Shown here: positions 54,791 through 63,476 of the stretch, one piece after another
How the letters are laid out: the number at the start of each line of letters is the position of its first letter
Position numbering within the stretch: the first letter of the stretch is position 1
NCBI RefSeq assembly: GCF_003856975.1
Contig: NZ_CP033107.1
Span: 744,001 to 808,000, forward strand
DNA length: 64,000 nt
Direction: 5' to 3'
Source: Plantibacter sp. PA-3-X8
Lineage (GTDB): Bacteria; Actinomycetota; Actinomycetes; Actinomycetales; Microbacteriaceae
The notes under the pieces: generated by a model
The model's database searches: none
The model's input: the letters and a program-made list of their open reading frames with translations, nothing else
What the model was told of the DNA's origin: nothing
Made by a program: the position numbers and the translations under genes

Positions 54791-56057
54791 GCAAGGCGTT
54801 CCCTTCTTCGGGTAGGGGGAGGTCCATTCGCAGGACGGTGGGTCCGCCGGCGGGGCTTGTGACTTTCAGATGACCGTTGAGAGCCTCTGCACGTTCGGTG
54901 AGTCCTCGTAGTCCGGTTCCGTTCCGTTTGTCGGCACCGCCTGTTCCGTTGTCGGTCACGGTGACGATGAACGTCTTGCCATCGGTGCCGGTGGCGACCA
55001 CGGCGGAGGAGGCGGATGCGTGCTTGGCGATGTTCGTGAGGGCCTCTGCGACCAGATAGTAGACGGTGGTCTCGTGTGCGGCGGGGAGGTGAACTCTGGG
55101 GTTCCCTTCGACGGTCACTCGAATGTCGCTGCGCTCAGCGAGCTCCTCGAGGGCCGCGCGGAGTCCGTAATCGGTGAGTACTGAAGGGTGGATCCCGCGG
55201 ACCGTGTCACGGAGGGTCGTCATCGCATGCTCCGCCTGAACCTGGGCTTCGTCGACCGCTCGCAATAGCTGAGTGGTGTCAGTGCCTCTCGCGGCGAGCT
55301 CGTCCACTTCGAGGCCGATCATTCCCAGTCGTGCGCCGAGTGCGATGAGTTCTTGCTGTACGCCGTCGTGCAGGTCCCGTTCGATGCGACGGCGCTCCGC
55401 GTCTGACGACTCGGCGAGAGCACGGCGCGAGTTGATGAGACGCTGGATGTTCGCGTCGACGCCGCGTGCTTTCGGCCCGCACAGGAGTCGCAACACACAT
55501 GCTTGACCAGTTGCGAGACACGCGTTGATGTAGCCGAACAGGATCAGCACGACGAGGGTGATGAGCGCGACTGGCCACCAGTTTGTGGGGGTCATGACCC
55601 CTTCGGCGTCTCCGAAGAACTGGGTCGGTGTGGGTCCGGTGATACCGGCGGCAGCGACCATGCCGAGCGCCAGAAGTGTGATGGTCTCGAAAAACAGCAC
55701 GATGAGTGCGAGGAGAGCGCAGACAAGGTCCCAGATGAGCGCCAGTGCCTCGCGCCACGTCGCACGTTCTGTGAGGCGGATGTTGATCCAGTGGTGACGC
55801 TCGCTGGCATCGACCGTGGCGTGGTCGCTCATCTGCACGGGGAACCCGAGAAGGCGTGTGCGTCGGCGCTCCATGGATCCGAGGACGAGACCCCAGAACG
55901 GCAACAGTAGGAATGTGAAGATCACAAGCGGGACGAGAGCTGCTCCAACGAGCACACTCAGCATCAGGTAGATGAGTGCCCGCCACGGCCAGCGGCTGAG
56001 AACGAAGCGCCACGGGGGCAACCTCATCGCCTTCCACACGTGACTCGCCGTCGTCAT
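54771..56057 (-). CDS. sensor histidine kinase (HisKA_3 type)
   Basis: A 428-residue membrane kinase. An N-terminal sensor region with four or five transmembrane helices (about residues 25-60 and 110-185) matches the actinobacterial putative-sensor layout. The dimerisation box holds His230 in ERDLHDGVQQELIALG, and the ATPase domain has EALTNIAKHA and DNGTGG. Such kinases with NarL-type regulators often sense cell-envelope antibiotics. It lies directly opposite the lanthipeptide operon, with a palindrome in the shared promoter region. Confidence 0.92.
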   Translation of the reverse strand: MTTASHVWKAMRLPPWRFVLSRWPWRALIYLMLSVLVGAALVPLVIFTFLLLPFWGLVLGSMERRRTRLLGFPVQMSDHATVDASERHHWINIRLTERATWREALALIWDLVCALLALIVLFFETITLLALGMVAAAGITGPTPTQFFGDAEGVMTPTNWWPVALITLVVLILFGYINACLATGQACVLRLLCGPKARGVDANIQRLINSRRALAESSDAERRRIERDLHDGVQQELIALGARLGMIGLEVDELAARGTDTTQLLRAVDEAQVQAEHAMTTLRDTVRGIHPSVLTDYGLRAALEELAERSDIRVTVEGNPRVHLPAAHETTVYYLVAEALTNIAKHASASSAVVATGTDGKTFIVTVTDNGTGGADKRNGTGLRGLTERAEALNGHLKVTSPAGGPTVLRMDLPLPEEGNALHANTDR

Positions 56058-56117
56058 GGGTCCAGCCTAGGGATCCCCCACGCCGGGCATCGCCAGCGGC
56101 ACCGAAAGGTATAGCCA

Positions 56118-56139
56118 GCCCTACCTCGAAGAGTAGGGC
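56118..56139. promoter_or_regulatory. candidate response-regulator operator upstream of lan genes
   Basis: A 7-bp perfect inverted repeat GCCCTAC/GTAGGGC separated by 8 bases (CTCGAAGA), in the 180-bp divergent region between the sensor kinase and the lan operon. The spacing suits a dimeric NarL-type regulator. Function is inferred from position. Confidence 0.5.
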
Positions 56140-56236
56140 AGGACCCATCGTGCGGGTGCCCAGGGCTGAGATTCGATGGACGTCAGGCGCCACCCGCCAG
56201 GAGGAGTCAGCCAGGAACGCAGCGGAAGGAGATGCC

Positions 56237-56332
56237 ATGACAGACAGCCGATGTCAGGCATCGTCAACGCTCGGGGCCGCAGCGACAAAGCCGGTGCGGG
56301 TCGCCCGGACCAGTCAGCCACGTGAGGCCTGA
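56237..56332 (+). CDS. 31-residue ORF coupled to lanKC (unknown; leader or second peptide)
   Basis: The ATG at 56237 has an excellent ribosome binding site (GGAAGGAG at 56224-56231). The product starts MTDSRCQASSTLGAAATK and ends RTSQPREA. Its stop overlaps the lanKC start by one base (TGATG), so it may couple translation of the synthetase. It contains one Cys and several Ser/Thr but no LxLQ leader motif, so it does not look like a class III precursor. It may be a regulatory leader, a diverged second peptide, or a chance ORF that provides coupling. Confidence 0.5.
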   Translation: MTDSRCQASSTLGAAATKPVRVARTSQPREA

Positions 56333-58956
56333 TGTACCGCAATCACTCCATGCTGCGGTTGCAGCACTGCACGCCCGGCGAGGCGTACTACGAACAGTCG
56401 ACCACCGCTGCATCGGGTCGCCACTTCTCACACCCCGCGCCCCCCACCTGGTCGCTCTCGAAGTTCGGCCCATGGGCGACGCTTCACCCGGACGATGGTG
56501 GCGTTCTCCCGCGCCAGGGGTGGAAGGTACACGTCAGCACTCGCCCGGAGCAGGCGCGAGACGCGCTCCGCATCGTCGGCGACATCTGCGTCGAGCGTGG
56601 TGTCCCCTTCAAGTACCTCTCTGACGAGACCGAACTGCGCCGAACCAGCATGAAGTACGCCAACCGTGGGTCGGCAGGCAAGTTCATCACTGTCTTCCCC
56701 CGCACCGATGAAGAATTTTGCGAACTCCTGCCACTGTTCGATGAGGCTCTTCGCGGATTCGACGGCCCATACATTCTGTCGGATGTGAAGTTCGGCGAGA
56801 GTCCCGTCTACTTCCGTTACGGCGCCTTCTTCCTGGACCGCTTCGAGCATGCGGACGGTTCGGCGGGCTACGCCATTCAGAGCCCAGACGGAGAGAAAGT
56901 CCACGACAGTCGCGCCGCCGTCTTCACGCTGCCGAGCTTCGTTGATCCCCCGGCCCTGATTCGTGAACTTGTCGAGGAGCGACTCAGTCCGACGCCGGGG
57001 GTGTTGCAAGAACTTCTGCATCCGTACGTCGTGCGCTCCAGCTTGCATTTCAGCAATGCCGGCGGTGTGTACCTTGCTGACGCCGGATCGAGTCAGGTGG
57101 TCTTGAAGGAGGCGCGGCGATGGTCGGCGTACAGCTCGGACTCCGCCGACGCGACCTCGCGGCTGCGGAGTGAACACCGGGCTCTGAAGCAGCTCGCCAG
57201 CGTGGGCGCCGTCGTCAATGCCATCGAGTACCGGGTTATCGGCGAGCATGAGTTTCTCGTCGAGGAGTACATTCCCGGGCTCACGCTCCAGTCCTGGGCA
57301 GCCAGCAACTATCCGTTCAGCACGGAGGAGACTGTCCTCGCCGACTACGCTGCACGAGCTCTGCCACTCGCCCGGCAGGTGATCACCGCGGTCGATCAGA
57401 TTCATGATGCAGGCTGGAGCATTCTCGACCTGCAGCCGAAGAACATCCTGGTCGACGGCGACCGTGTCCGACTCATCGACCTCGAAGCCGCCCGTGAGAT
57501 GGATGCCTCCGCGGTCGGCAGTATCGGCACCCCGGGCTTCATACCCCACGCGCAGACTTCGAACCGTGACCGCGACAGGTACGCGCTCGCTGCCGTTGTC
57601 CTGCACTTGTTCTGGCCGTCGCTGGCCGGGGCGTTCGACCCGTCCGTGCTGACCTACCGGGCACAGAAGGTTGCGGAGCAATTCCCGGAAGACGTCGCGA
57701 ACGTCGTCAACACCTTGGTCGACGCTGTGCCCCCGGACGCGATGGCAACGTCGCACCCGTACCGCCACGCCACAGGCCTTGCTCTGACTCCAGGTAGACA
57801 AGTCTTGGAGCAGGTGTGCAACGGCATCGAAGGAACCCGACGTGACGGACCCCGCCGATTCCCCGGGGACGCGACACAGTTCGCAGACGGAGCCAGCGCC
57901 TTGCTGAACATCGAGACGGGAGCCGCAGGCGTGATCCTCATGCTCGCAAGAGCCGGCCGCGACGTCACGCAGGACCACAGGTGGTTGAGCGCGCGCCTTC
58001 GAGAAGTGGACGACATTCCGTTTCACGGTCTCCTCCGCGGAACCGTGGGCATCGCGGCCGCACTCGCCCAGCTCGGCGACACCGCAAGTGCCGAAGTGAT
58101 CCTCGCGGCTGGAGAGGTAAGCGCCGACCCCGGACATGACCTATCCGTGCGGAGTGGCTTGGCAGGCACGATCCTCGCTCTGTGCGATGCTGCCTTCGCG
58201 GACACAGACTCCGCTCGCGACATGCGCGACCGATACGCCTCGTTGCTCGCCGCCCGTGTCACAGGCGGAGGGGACCTCCGTAGCCCTCACTCGGAAACCG
58301 GTAACACCATCGGGTTGTTCGACGGGTGGTCGGGTGTCGGAATGGTCTGCCGCCGGCTCGCGGAAGTCACCGGGGACGCCTCCTGGGATCACCTGATGCA
58401 CCTCTGCTTCCAGCGCGAGCTGCAGCAGCTCACCGAAGCGGACAACGGGACCCTTCGTGTGGACTACTCGCGTGTCTCCTACGGCTACCTGTCGGAGGGT
58501 GCCGCGGGGATCGCGTTCACTCTCGCACAGTGCGCGCCGACCCACTACCGGGACGAGATCGCACGACTCGCTCAGACGGTCGACGGCATCATCAGCATGA
58601 ACGGCGGCCTGTTTCGGGGGACTGCTGGCATCGCCTGCGCACTCCTGTCCGCTCCGCTCTCTTATGGGGGCAGCGAACGGGTCCGGTTGATGTCTTTCAC
58701 CGCCGAGAACTTCCTCTTCCATGGGAGCGACCCTGACGCGCTGGTGATGCTCGGAGACAACGGATACCACCTCTCCGCGGACTACTCCACGGGAGCTGCC
58801 GGCTACGTCGGCGCGCTCCTCGCCTTATTCGAAGAGAACCCGGACGACTGGTTCCCGGTGACTCTTCCCAGACCACTTGACGATGACATGGAAGGAGGTG
58901 AACACAATGAGCGCATTGCTTTCTTTGCAGGGCCTGTCGAACGAGTCCGGGCCTGA
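56332..58956 (+). CDS. class III lanthipeptide synthetase LanKC
   Basis: An 874-residue trifunctional enzyme. The N-terminal lyase-type domain (about residues 1-220) has the class III/IV motif QGWKVHVS. The kinase-like domain has the ATP-binding Lys near 260 (VVLKEARRW), the catalytic loop ILDLQPKNILV (Asp366) and the metal loop LIDLE (Asp383). The C-terminal cyclase-like domain (about 520-874) keeps Gly-rich repeats (FDGWSGVG, SEGAAGIAF, FRGTAGIA) but lacks the Cys-Cys-His zinc ligands, separating it from class IV LanL. It phosphorylates and eliminates Ser in the precursor and forms labionin or lanthionine rings. The start is set by the TGATG overlap. Confidence 0.92.
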   Translation: MYRNHSMLRLQHCTPGEAYYEQSTTAASGRHFSHPAPPTWSLSKFGPWATLHPDDGGVLPRQGWKVHVSTRPEQARDALRIVGDICVERGVPFKYLSDETELRRTSMKYANRGSAGKFITVFPRTDEEFCELLPLFDEALRGFDGPYILSDVKFGESPVYFRYGAFFLDRFEHADGSAGYAIQSPDGEKVHDSRAAVFTLPSFVDPPALIRELVEERLSPTPGVLQELLHPYVVRSSLHFSNAGGVYLADAGSSQVVLKEARRWSAYSSDSADATSRLRSEHRALKQLASVGAVVNAIEYRVIGEHEFLVEEYIPGLTLQSWAASNYPFSTEETVLADYAARALPLARQVITAVDQIHDAGWSILDLQPKNILVDGDRVRLIDLEAAREMDASAVGSIGTPGFIPHAQTSNRDRDRYALAAVVLHLFWPSLAGAFDPSVLTYRAQKVAEQFPEDVANVVNTLVDAVPPDAMATSHPYRHATGLALTPGRQVLEQVCNGIEGTRRDGPRRFPGDATQFADGASALLNIETGAAGVILMLARAGRDVTQDHRWLSARLREVDDIPFHGLLRGTVGIAAALAQLGDTASAEVILAAGEVSADPGHDLSVRSGLAGTILALCDAAFADTDSARDMRDRYASLLAARVTGGGDLRSPHSETGNTIGLFDGWSGVGMVCRRLAEVTGDASWDHLMHLCFQRELQQLTEADNGTLRVDYSRVSYGYLSEGAAGIAFTLAQCAPTHYRDEIARLAQTVDGIISMNGGLFRGTAGIACALLSAPLSYGGSERVRLMSFTAENFLFHGSDPDALVMLGDNGYHLSADYSTGAAGYVGALLALFEENPDDWFPVTLPRPLDDDMEGGEHNERIAFFAGPVERVRA

Positions 58957-59038
58957 GGTCGGTGTCTTCGGATCCGGCATCAGCATGTGGTGTGACGGCG
59001 ACAACAGCGGTATCAGCATCTCCTGCGGACCGAACTGA
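58907..59038 (+). CDS. class III lanthipeptide precursor LanA, 43 residues
   Basis: The ATG at 58907 follows GAAGGAGGTG at 58891-58900 and lies inside the last 50 bases of lanKC in another frame. The leader begins MSALLSLQGLSNESGPE; the LLSLQGL segment (residues 4-10) matches the LxLQ helix that class III synthetases bind. The core has two S-x2-S-x2-C units, Ser23-Ser26-Cys29 (SGISMWC) and Ser34-Ser37-Cys40 (SGISISC), joined by DGDN and ending GPN. This duplicated layout is that of SapB- and labyrinthopeptin-like peptides, so two labionin or lanthionine rings are expected. The leader/core boundary is not known. Confidence 0.92.
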   Translation: MSALLSLQGLSNESGPEVGVFGSGISMWCDGDNSGISISCGPN

Positions 59039-59047
59039 TACACGGAC

Positions 59048-59079
59048 GTGTGGGGCGCGCGGCGACGCGCGTCCCACGC
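59048..59079 (+). terminator. hairpin after lanA, possible attenuator
   Basis: An 11-bp stem with one G-T pair, GTGGGGCGCGC/GCGCGTCCCAC (59050-59077), then TTCTTCT. It lies in the 63-bp gap between lanA and the transporter genes and could set a high lanA to transporter mRNA ratio. Confidence 0.6.
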
Positions 59080-59101
59080 TTCTTCTACGAAAGGGCAGCA
59101 C

Positions 59102-59824
59102 ATGCTCACAGCAACCGGACTCGGGCACACGTTCTCGAACGGGCGGGTGGAGACGCTCGCGCTTGACGGTGTCAGCTGCACATTCGAGCCTGGTTCCTTC
59201 ACCGCCATCATGGGCCCGTCTGGCTCCGGGAAGTCCACCCTCCTCTACTGCCTCGCCGGTCTCATCCGCGCGTCAGCGGGAGCCGTCACCTTCGACGCCA
59301 CGGAACTGACCACCGCGAAGCAACGTCAGCTCGATCTTCTCCGACGTGACGAATTCGGTTTCATTTTTCAGAGCTTCAACCTCATCGATGCTCTGACAGC
59401 GTTGCAGAACGTCACACTGCCCTCCCTCTTTGGGGGAGCGGCGATACCGCGTGAGCAGGCCGTGAACGCCCTGGCCAACGTTGGGCTCTCTGAGAAGGTC
59501 AAGTCGTACCCGGCAGAGCTTTCCGGTGGGCAGCAGCAACGCGTGGCCATCGCACGCGCCCTCGCTCAGACCAGGCGCGTGATCTTCGCCGATGAACCGA
59601 CTGGAGCGCTGGACCGCAAGAGCGGTTTCCTGGTGATGGACCAGCTTCGTCGGTTCCGGGACGTCGGCACTTCTGTTGTCATGGTCACTCATGATCCCCA
59701 GATCGCTGCATACGCCGACCGGGTCCTGTTCCTTGTCGACGGGCGACTCGTGGACACGATGGACGCCCCGACTGCGGAGGCCGTCAGCTCTCGCATGACG
59801 GGGCTGGAGAGCGCCGCGCGATGA
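59102..59824 (+). CDS. ABC transporter ATP-binding protein (MacB/BceA type)
   Basis: A 240-residue ATPase with Walker A GPSGSGKSTL, signature LSGGQQQRVAIARAL, Walker B VIFADEPTGALD and switch His in VTHDP. This subfamily pairs with FtsX-like permeases. The permease gene overlaps its stop (ATGA). In lantibiotic clusters such pairs usually give self-immunity or peptide resistance and sometimes signal to a two-component kinase, which fits the neighbours here. The ATG at 59102 follows AAAGGG; an upstream in-frame start would overlap the hairpin. Confidence 0.92.
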   Translation: MLTATGLGHTFSNGRVETLALDGVSCTFEPGSFTAIMGPSGSGKSTLLYCLAGLIRASAGAVTFDATELTTAKQRQLDLLRRDEFGFIFQSFNLIDALTALQNVTLPSLFGGAAIPREQAVNALANVGLSEKVKSYPAELSGGQQQRVAIARALAQTRRVIFADEPTGALDRKSGFLVMDQLRRFRDVGTSVVMVTHDPQIAAYADRVLFLVDGRLVDTMDAPTAEAVSSRMTGLESAAR

Positions 59825-61749
59825 CTGGGGCTCAGCAGCTGCCCGTCTCTCTGGGGTTCGTGCGTCGCCATCGAGCGGCGTATGTCGGGGTCGCCATCCT
59901 TCTCAGTATCGCCACGGTCGTCGCGACTGCGGAGATGGTGTTGTTCACCGGCCTTGCAAGCGGGCAGGCGGTCCGGATCGATTCGATGTCGGAGTTCGAT
60001 GCCCGCGTCGTTCGGGCTGCTGTCAGCGCATCGCAGGGCATCCTGCAGGTCATGTGCTTCACCACGGTGGTGATCGCACTCGTGCTGGTCTACTTGGGCT
60101 TCCGGAACATGCTCGCCTTGCGGCGCAGAGAACTCGGCCAGCTTCGTCTCGCAGGAGCGAGTGTGTTGCGCGTTCGCGTGATGGTTACCGGTGAGGCGTT
60201 CGTCTTCGCCACGTTGGTCGTGATCCCGAGTGTCCTCATCGGTGGGCTGCTCGCCCACCCCTTCTATCTCCTGCTCCAGGCCGTGGGCGTGTTCGGGAAG
60301 ACTCTGCGGGTGGATTTCGGTTTCCCGGTCCTCACTCTGGCCCTGGTCGCGGGAGGGATGATCCTCTGCTCTATGGTCGCCGCGTGGTTGAGCCTTCGCT
60401 CCAAGCAGACCAACGATGTTCTCGCCGCTCTCGAGGCGTCTGCGACGGGCACACAGGGCGAGAAGATGAGCGCGACTCGTATCGTCATCGCAGCCGCGTC
60501 CGTCGTCGGGCTCGCCGCATTCCTCATTTTCATGCCGGACACCGGGAGCGAGAACCCTGTCGCCTCAATCATCGTCCCGCTGCTGATCATCTTCCCCCTC
60601 GGCGCACTTGCACCAGTCCTCGTTCCGGTGGTCGCGCGAGCGTTGGGCTGGCTCCTCAGGCCCCTGATCGGCGGCTCGGGTGTCCTCGTCGCGCAGCGCG
60701 CCTCCCGAGACTCGCAACGGTTCGCATCCAACGTCCTCCCGCTGCTCATCCTGATGGGCGTCATGGGCGGGTTCGCCATCGGTGCAGGGCCTGATCAGGC
60801 GACCATGCAGGATGACTATCACTCCAAGCTGGATGCTGACCTCATCGTCGAGCCGTCATCCGTCAAGGATGCCGACACCGTCACCGGCGACATCGGGAAT
60901 ATGCAGGGCGTGAACGCGGTGGTACGTTCCGCAGCAACTACCCGGCTCATCGAACAGGGGCGCGCGGACGGCACCTTCCTCACCGTTTTCAACTTCGTAG
61001 ACCTCGACGCTTACCAGGACGTCTTCGAGACGGACGTGACAACAGGCGACTTCGACAGCGCCGGTGGCGCGGCCGTCGTCTCCACACGGGAGAGCGACAA
61101 GGTCGGAGACACCGTCACGGTCGAGGCACCGAGCGGAACCACGGCCACCCTCACCGTCGCCGCCGTCATCACCTCCCGGATCTACACCGGACTCCTCGTC
61201 GACTGGCAGATGCTGCAGACCCTGGACCCGGAGGTGTGGGACATCCGTGTGTTCGTGAGTGCGGACTCCGCCGCCGTCTCCGACATCACCGCGCGGGTCG
61301 ACGACCTCGCGCCGACGATGACGAAAGACGAGTTCATCCAGACGCGTGTCGAGCTTCGCCAGAGCAACGCCGCCACCGGAAACATCGCCTTGTTCGGCAC
61401 CATCTATGGTCTCGCCATCGTCGCCATGATCCAAGGTCTCACCGCGTCCGTCATGAATCGCCGGGGCGAGTTCCGACTCCTGAGCCTTCTCGGGATATCC
61501 CGCGCTCGGACGATAGGCACACTGCTCTCAGAAGCCCTCGTTCTCATCGTGTCCAGTGGTGTGCTGCTTGCCGGCGCGTTCGCCTTCATTGCATGGCGAT
61601 ATCTCGCGCAAGACCCGACGAAGATGGCCACCGCTGTCGGCGCCATTCCATGGGGCGACATCGCTCTCACGTTTGTGGGTATGGGTCTACTTTTCACCGC
61701 CACAGTTTTCATCGCCGCAGTGGTCGCGACCAGGAACACCCAGCGATGA
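59821..61749 (+). CDS. FtsX-like ABC transporter permease
   Basis: A 642-residue membrane protein with about ten hydrophobic helices in two FtsX-type halves and a large external loop (about residues 340-490) between them. GFRNMLALRRRELGQLRLAG and MNRRGEFRLLSLLGISRART are the conserved cytoplasmic coupling segments. It works with the ATPase encoded just upstream, by mechanotransmission rather than classical export in known relatives. The likely role is immunity to, or release of, the lanthipeptide. It overlaps both neighbours by four bases. Confidence 0.9.
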   Translation: MTGAQQLPVSLGFVRRHRAAYVGVAILLSIATVVATAEMVLFTGLASGQAVRIDSMSEFDARVVRAAVSASQGILQVMCFTTVVIALVLVYLGFRNMLALRRRELGQLRLAGASVLRVRVMVTGEAFVFATLVVIPSVLIGGLLAHPFYLLLQAVGVFGKTLRVDFGFPVLTLALVAGGMILCSMVAAWLSLRSKQTNDVLAALEASATGTQGEKMSATRIVIAAASVVGLAAFLIFMPDTGSENPVASIIVPLLIIFPLGALAPVLVPVVARALGWLLRPLIGGSGVLVAQRASRDSQRFASNVLPLLILMGVMGGFAIGAGPDQATMQDDYHSKLDADLIVEPSSVKDADTVTGDIGNMQGVNAVVRSAATTRLIEQGRADGTFLTVFNFVDLDAYQDVFETDVTTGDFDSAGGAAVVSTRESDKVGDTVTVEAPSGTTATLTVAAVITSRIYTGLLVDWQMLQTLDPEVWDIRVFVSADSAAVSDITARVDDLAPTMTKDEFIQTRVELRQSNAATGNIALFGTIYGLAIVAMIQGLTASVMNRRGEFRLLSLLGISRARTIGTLLSEALVLIVSSGVLLAGAFAFIAWRYLAQDPTKMATAVGAIPWGDIALTFVGMGLLFTATVFIAAVVATRNTQR

Positions 61750-63476
61750 TCCGAAGCAACACCCTCCGAGACTTCATCCGACGCCATCGTTGGCGACTCG
61801 GAGGACTGGTGGCGCTGTCCCTCGTGGGGGCGGGGCTGGGGCTTGCCCAACCGTTGCTGCTGCAACAGATGTTCGATGCCGTGACTTCCGGGTCAGCGCC
61901 GCTTCCTGCGGTGCTGATCCTGACCACGGTGGTTGTCGCTCAGGCGCTACTCGCCGGGGTGGAGTCGTATGCTCTTGCTCGCACCGCACACGACCTCATC
62001 CTCGAACTGCGGACACGCGTGTCGGCACGCATCGTGTCGTTGCCAATGAGTCGCGTGCAACGGGTGCCACAGGGTGAGTTCCTCTCTCGAATGATCTCCG
62101 ACACCGCCGCCTCATCATCCGTTCTGACGACGGGTGTATTCAAACTCCTCGCTGCGGTCGTCACCTTCGCGGTCGCGGCCGTCCTCATGGCCACCATCGA
62201 CCCGATTCTGTTCGCTCTGTCGTTGGTGATCACCGTTGTTGCTACGGTGCTGTCCACCGTCATGGGGCGACTGGTGCGCTCAGCGTCCGGGAGAACTCAG
62301 GCGGCGACTGCGACGCTCGCAGGCAGCTTCGAACGCACGCTGACTGCGCTGCCGCTGATCCGAGCCTACGGAGTGGGCGGACAGCAGCTTGCCCTCATCG
62401 CCGCCGACGCCAGTGACGTCAGGGCGAACGCAATCAAGGTGGCGCGGTTGGGTGCATACATGCAACCAGTCATGACCCTCGCCACCCAAGCACTCCTCAT
62501 CGTCACACTTGCTCTCGGTGGCGTCCGAGTCGCTGAGGGCAGCCTGTCACTCGGAGGGCTCATCGCGTTCATGATGTACCTCATGATGATGGTCGGACCG
62601 GTCTCTCAGGTCGGTTCGACGTTCGTGAGCATTCAGACGGGACTTGCGGCGATAGACCGCGTCGATGAAATTGTCTCCGCGCCGCAAGAGAGCGATCTCC
62701 TGTCGGATGGCACTCACGCCGACTTGGGGTGCGCGGGTGAGGTGCTCGTCGAACTCGAGAGCGTCACTTTCGAGTATCCGCAAGCGTCGGCCGGGTCGGC
62801 GACTCGCATCGGGCCGCTCGATGTCACGATCCGTGACGGTGAGCACGTCGCTCTCGTGGGCCCGTCCGGGTCTGGGAAGTCCACCGTGTTCGCTCTTCTC
62901 GAGAGGTTCTACGAACCCAGCAGTGGCACCATACGGATGCGTGGAGTGCCGGCTCACGACGGTCCGCTCGGCGATTACCGAGCTCGTATGGCGTGGGTGC
63001 CGCAGAACTCGCCGCCGGTGGGAGGAACCCTTCGAGACAATCTCGACATCGAGCACCGCGGCCTTCCGGACAGTGCGCTCTTGCAGACGTTGGCTGACGT
63101 GGGCCTGTTCGCCAGCATAGGCGGGGACGTCCTCGACCGACCTGTCGCAGTGTCAGGTAGCAACCTCTCAGGGGGTGAGCGGCAGCGGCTGGGTGTTGCC
63201 CGAGCGTTGCTCTCTGACCGAGAGATGCTGCTCCTTGACGAACCGACATCGAGCCTTGACGCCATCTCCGCCGAGGGACTGTCGTCGCTGCTGCGGGAGC
63301 GTGCGCAGGCGAAGACCATCGTTATGGCCTCCCACCGTCTGGCGGAGGTACGCGACTTCGACAAGATCATCGTGATGGAGCACGGACGCATCGTGGACGT
63401 CGGTGCGCACGACGATCTCCTCGACAGATGCGAGCTCTACCGGACACTGTGCGCGCAGCAACACGTTCCTGCGTGA
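61746..63476 (+). CDS. ABC half-transporter with fused ATPase, probable lanthipeptide exporter
   Basis: A 576-residue protein. Six transmembrane helices (about residues 1-310) precede an ATPase domain with Walker A GPSGSGKSTV, signature LSGGERQRLGVARAL and Walker B MLLLDEPTSSLD. It lacks an N-terminal C39 peptidase domain, so it exports without cleaving a leader, as is usual for class III systems. The start ATG overlaps the FtsX gene stop (ATGA). It should work as a homodimer in the membrane. Confidence 0.9.
   Translation: MIRSNTLRDFIRRHRWRLGGLVALSLVGAGLGLAQPLLLQQMFDAVTSGSAPLPAVLILTTVVVAQALLAGVESYALARTAHDLILELRTRVSARIVSLPMSRVQRVPQGEFLSRMISDTAASSSVLTTGVFKLLAAVVTFAVAAVLMATIDPILFALSLVITVVATVLSTVMGRLVRSASGRTQAATATLAGSFERTLTALPLIRAYGVGGQQLALIAADASDVRANAIKVARLGAYMQPVMTLATQALLIVTLALGGVRVAEGSLSLGGLIAFMMYLMMMVGPVSQVGSTFVSIQTGLAAIDRVDEIVSAPQESDLLSDGTHADLGCAGEVLVELESVTFEYPQASAGSATRIGPLDVTIRDGEHVALVGPSGSGKSTVFALLERFYEPSSGTIRMRGVPAHDGPLGDYRARMAWVPQNSPPVGGTLRDNLDIEHRGLPDSALLQTLADVGLFASIGGDVLDRPVAVSGSNLSGGERQRLGVARALLSDREMLLLDEPTSSLDAISAEGLSSLLRERAQAKTIVMASHRLAEVRDFDKIIVMEHGRIVDVGAHDDLLDRCELYRTLCAQQHVPA

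Noticed and set aside
56237..56332. The 31-residue ORF as a second LanA
   Set aside because: No LxLQ leader motif, only one Cys, and no S-x2-S-xn-C pattern. It is kept as an uncharacterised ORF only.
56332..58956. Class IV (LanL) or class II (LanM) synthetase
   Set aside because: There is no zinc-binding Cys-Cys-His set in the cyclase domain and no LanM dehydratase domain; with an LxLQ precursor leader, class III fits best.
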